Assembly: GCA_030608385.1 (NCBI GenBank)
Contig: JAUWEG010000009.1
Coordinates: 1 to 42,870, forward strand
DNA length: 42,870 bases
DNA from: Candidatus Heimdallarchaeota archaeon
Lineage (GTDB): Archaea; Asgardarchaeota; Heimdallarchaeia; Heimdallarchaeales; Heimdallarchaeaceae
Direction of reading: 5' to 3'
Shown here: piece after piece, positions 40,228-42,870 of the stretch
How positions within the stretch are numbered: position 1 is the first letter of the stretch
Layout: every line of letters begins with the position of its first letter
The notes under the pieces: generated by a model
What the model was told of the DNA's origin: nothing
Databases searched by the model: none
The model's input: only the letters and a program-made list of their open reading frames with translations
Made by a program: the position numbers and the translations under genes

Positions 40228-42579
40228 TTATTGAAAATCTTTGATGAAATTATTGTAATCTAGATTTTCATCTTGGCAGTACTTTCTAATTGCTCTTATG
40301 TGTGATTTGAGAATCAAAGGTGTTAACTTTTCTAATTTATCAGTTTTATTTGCAGCTTGCAGTAGATTAATTACAATTTCTGATTCAATGCCTTTGCTCT
40401 TTTCTATGAAAGTATTCTTTTGTTTTAGAGATGTGTTCTTCAATTCCTTTACTAATTGTTTTGAACCATCAACTCCAATATTATTGAGTGCATTTACACC
40501 AGTTTTCATATTGCCTTCATTTATCATTTTAATGAGATCTAACATGATTGAAGTATCCTTTGCTTTTGATAGTAAGATGATAAGTCTGATCCTTGCTTTT
40601 TCATTCTTCTCTTTATTATATCTGGCTTTAAGGACTGGAATTGCTGATGGCCCCATTTTTTCTACAATACGTTGAAGATTTCTAAACCACCGCTCATCCT
40701 TTGATTTTAGATTAGAAAATGTCAGTTCAAGAACTTTCGAATCCATTTGACCAATAGCATCTACTGTAGCGTTAACCAAATTATTGTTAGGGGAATTAAG
40801 ATTAGAAAATAATTTCTTTGCTATTGGAGCTCCAATATTTACAGCTGCATAAACAGCTGCATCTCGAACTAATTGTTTTGGTCTTTTCATATTATTGATG
40901 ATAACATCGATAACTCCGGGATCTTTTAACTCTCCTAAAGCACGAGTAGATATTTCAGCAATTATATCATCACTCTTCTTTGCTGCATTTATTAGAGTTA
41001 TTAGAGCTCTTTTGTTTTTAATTCTTCTAAGAGATTCAACTGCTTTTCTTCTAACTTGAATATTGGGATCTGTGAGAAGGTTCGACAGAGCTGGAACAGC
41101 TTTTGCGCCAAATTGTGGCATTATACTACAGCCTTTTTCCCTAATTTCATGATCGATTTCCCCCAATGATTTCAAAACTATTTTGAATATTTCATCTTCT
41201 TTACTTAGTAATTTTCCTGATCGAAGAGCAAAGGAATAACCCAGATTCTGCAGTTCTTCAGTAGGATAGTAGAGATATAAAAGGATACCCAATTTTACAA
41301 CCAGAGAAAGGTCAACATCTAGCAAACCATCTAAGGATAAGTCAATATTATCTGAGCCAAAATAGTGTAACACCTCTATGGCATTCTTTCTCAACCTTAA
41401 ATCATCTTCAATCAGCTCTTCAATTAATACCCTTATTGATGGTGTTCCTAAGGTTAACAAAGCTTCAGTCACAGCTTCTATAATAGAAGGATTCTTACCA
41501 GCTAATTGACCTGTGAGTAATCTTATTGCTCCTACATAGCCATATTTTTCGCTCATAACAAGAGTTAAACATTGAGCAGCATTTCTTCTAACACTTCTCT
41601 TACCTTTATGGAGAGCGGTCATTAAATGATCGTAACTTGATTCGCCAATTCTTTTCATAGTCTCTATTATGAAAGGAATATTCTTATCTTCTTCAAGAGC
41701 AGAGATAAGAAATGGTAGAACATTGTCACCAAGCAAGGCAAGAGATCTAGCAGCATAGTATGCTAAAGGCTCTCCTTTTTCGAATTGTTCAATGAGAACT
41801 TCACAAGCATTGTCATTACCTAAATTTCCTAAAGCCTCGATTATTGCGAGTTTAGTTTCAGTTGAATCATTCTTGTTTGCAAGTCTTTCTATTAAGACAT
41901 CACTGTTTTTTGGTTCATCAACCAGCATTAAAGCCAAAGAGCCATATTGAATATTTACTTCACTCATGTCTTTCAAAATAATATCTCTGATATTCTTGAT
42001 AATTAGAACTGCTAACTCGGGAAATTTCGTAACTGTAAGAAGAGTTAACTCAGGAAATATGGTAGTAGATTGTTTTATTCTATAAGATAGAATTTTCTTA
42101 ATTTCTTTTGTTTGCATAGATATGAAGTTGTAAGTTATAAATGAATCTTCTAGATTAGAAAAATCTGAATCACAAGTTCTCAAGGCAAGTTCTGTCAGAG
42201 TTGACAAAATTGGTACAGTCTTATAAGATTCCTGAATTGATTTAAACAACTGGTCTGGTTTAAAAGGAGAAATAATATCATAAATCAAATTAAAACTAGA
42301 ACCATTAGTCAAATATTCATAGAGAATTGGTATGAAATACTTCAAGTTTTTAATAACTACCTGTTTAATATGTGGATGAGGGTTTTTAAGATAAAATTCA
42401 ACTATTTCTTTTGTTGGAATGAATTCCGTACTAAAAATCAGGTCTGAGCTTTTACTTCTTACTCTTTCATCACTATCAGCCATCAACTCAACTAGTAAAT
42501 TAAGTACTTTGAGATTTTCTAAAGGAATTTTATCGTGTTGATTACTTTGGAGAAAAGATCGTAAAGTATCTATATTCAA
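40228..42579 (-). CDS. Long HEAT/PBS-lyase-type repeat protein
   Basis: 783 residues, almost all helical repeats. Repeated segments include ALGNLGNDNACEVLIEQFEKG, AARSLALLGDNVLPFLISAL and AVESLRRIKNKRALITLIN, each a pair of helices of HEAT type, mainly between residues ~210 and 730. It forms a long curved protein-binding solenoid with no catalytic motif. The start is a TTG at 42579 with AGGAGG spaced eight bases away. The stop of the upstream GTPase overlaps this start (TTGA), so GTPase and solenoid are made together and probably interact. Confidence 0.9.
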   Translation of the reverse strand: MNIDTLRSFLQSNQHDKIPLENLKVLNLLVELMADSDERVRSKSSDLIFSTEFIPTKEIVEFYLKNPHPHIKQVVIKNLKYFIPILYEYLTNGSSFNLIYDIISPFKPDQLFKSIQESYKTVPILSTLTELALRTCDSDFSNLEDSFITYNFISMQTKEIKKILSYRIKQSTTIFPELTLLTVTKFPELAVLIIKNIRDIILKDMSEVNIQYGSLALMLVDEPKNSDVLIERLANKNDSTETKLAIIEALGNLGNDNACEVLIEQFEKGEPLAYYAARSLALLGDNVLPFLISALEEDKNIPFIIETMKRIGESSYDHLMTALHKGKRSVRRNAAQCLTLVMSEKYGYVGAIRLLTGQLAGKNPSIIEAVTEALLTLGTPSIRVLIEELIEDDLRLRKNAIEVLHYFGSDNIDLSLDGLLDVDLSLVVKLGILLYLYYPTEELQNLGYSFALRSGKLLSKEDEIFKIVLKSLGEIDHEIREKGCSIMPQFGAKAVPALSNLLTDPNIQVRRKAVESLRRIKNKRALITLINAAKKSDDIIAEISTRALGELKDPGVIDVIINNMKRPKQLVRDAAVYAAVNIGAPIAKKLFSNLNSPNNNLVNATVDAIGQMDSKVLELTFSNLKSKDERWFRNLQRIVEKMGPSAIPVLKARYNKEKNEKARIRLIILLSKAKDTSIMLDLIKMINEGNMKTGVNALNNIGVDGSKQLVKELKNTSLKQKNTFIEKSKGIESEIVINLLQAANKTDKLEKLTPLILKSHIRAIRKYCQDENLDYNNFIKDFQ

Positions 42580-42870
42580 TTACTCTTCCTCCTCATATCC
42601 TTCCTAAAATGAATGAAGTCGATAATTTTAGATCCTAGGTTTTCAAAAGCACTACTGACGTTCTCATCAGTTTTAGCCGATGTTTCAAAGTATTCCACTC
42701 TAAAACCTCTTTCTTTGTATTTCTTATTCAAAGATAGAATATAAGTTGAAACTCTTTCTCTTATTTTCTCACGAGTGGCGGGTGATATTAAATCCATTTT
42801 GTTTCCTAAAATAGAGAATGGAACAATTCCTCTCTCGGTTCCTGTTTCTAGTTCTGCAATCCATTGATCT
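42576..42870 (-). CDS. Small GTPase, C-terminal part
   Basis: The frame is open to the end of the window, so the N-terminal half with the P-loop is missing. What is seen: QWIAELETGTERGIV, then the G4 motif GNKMDL and G5 ETSAK, and a basic end (RKDMRRKSN) without a terminal Cys. These are Ras-superfamily signatures, Rab/Arf-like. The 4-base overlap with the HEAT-repeat gene indicates translational coupling. Confidence 0.88.
   Translation of the reverse strand, partial: DQWIAELETGTERGIVPFSILGNKMDLISPATREKIRERVSTYILSLNKKYKERGFRVEYFETSAKTDENVSSAFENLGSKIIDFIHFRKDMRRKSN

Noticed and set aside
40298-40675. Plus-strand 125-aa frame opposite the HEAT-repeat gene
   Set aside because: Antisense shadow: the minus-strand solenoid repeats explain the open frame.

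Overview
The window is AT-rich, gene-dense archaeal DNA and most likely belongs to an Asgard archaeon. The archaeal signs are a type IV pilus-type secretion cluster with archaeal pilin-like proteins, RadA, an archaeal-type dUTPase, a UbiA-family lipid prenyltransferase, a DUF211 protein and TATA-like promoters. The Asgard signs are eukaryotic-signature proteins: a Rab/Ras-like GTPase (29357-29893), a second GTPase cut by the window end (42576-42870), a gelsolin-like protein (28698-29360), a RING-like membrane protein (33737-34666), a putative longin-like giant protein (1896-5042) and a long HEAT-repeat protein (40228-42579). I cannot place it to a class within Asgard.

Layout. 1-1306: the end of iorA and all of iorB (indolepyruvate:ferredoxin oxidoreductase). 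1376-6651: DUF211, the giant longin-like protein, a YggS-type PLP protein and an SDR. 6759-9623: a TldD/TldE peptidase pair. 9681-12524: a secreted, membrane-anchored protein full of Gly/Tyr repeats. 12690-15214: a small zinc protein, an aminotransferase and a DUF354 protein. 15278-19816: B12-type ribonucleotide reductase (NrdJ) carrying two LAGLIDADG inteins; the second splices directly in front of the catalytic cysteine. 20158-28424: a pilus or archaellum-like machine in two divergently organised blocks, with a small heat-shock protein between them: one ATPase, two separate platform proteins, several pilin-like proteins and a coiled-coil protein. 28698-31445: gelsolin-like protein, GTPase, glycosyltransferase and a TrpF-like protein lacking its catalytic Cys. 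31607-38474: a Cys protein, a GluRS-like protein with degenerate signature motifs, a RING-like protein, dUTPase, RadA, a coiled-coil/winged-helix protein, a 55-aa protein and a UbiA prenyltransferase. 38477-42870: a TIGR04076 protein, a possible 42-aa amphipathic protein, a degenerate FAD-oxidoreductase-like protein, and the HEAT-repeat protein translationally coupled to a GTPase.

Genes are packed closely, with many convergent pairs separated by 2-10 bases or overlapping at the stop codons. Many starts are preceded by a GGTGA/GGAGG Shine-Dalgarno, and several genes use TTG or GTG starts that only the ribosome binding site reveals. The most novel-looking items are the divergent GluRS- and TrpF-like enzymes, the split-platform pilus locus, the gelsolin/GTPase tail-to-tail pair, the GTPase-HEAT operon, the RING-variant protein and the Gly-Tyr repeat surface protein. 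No rRNA, tRNA, CRISPR array or insertion sequence was recognised.
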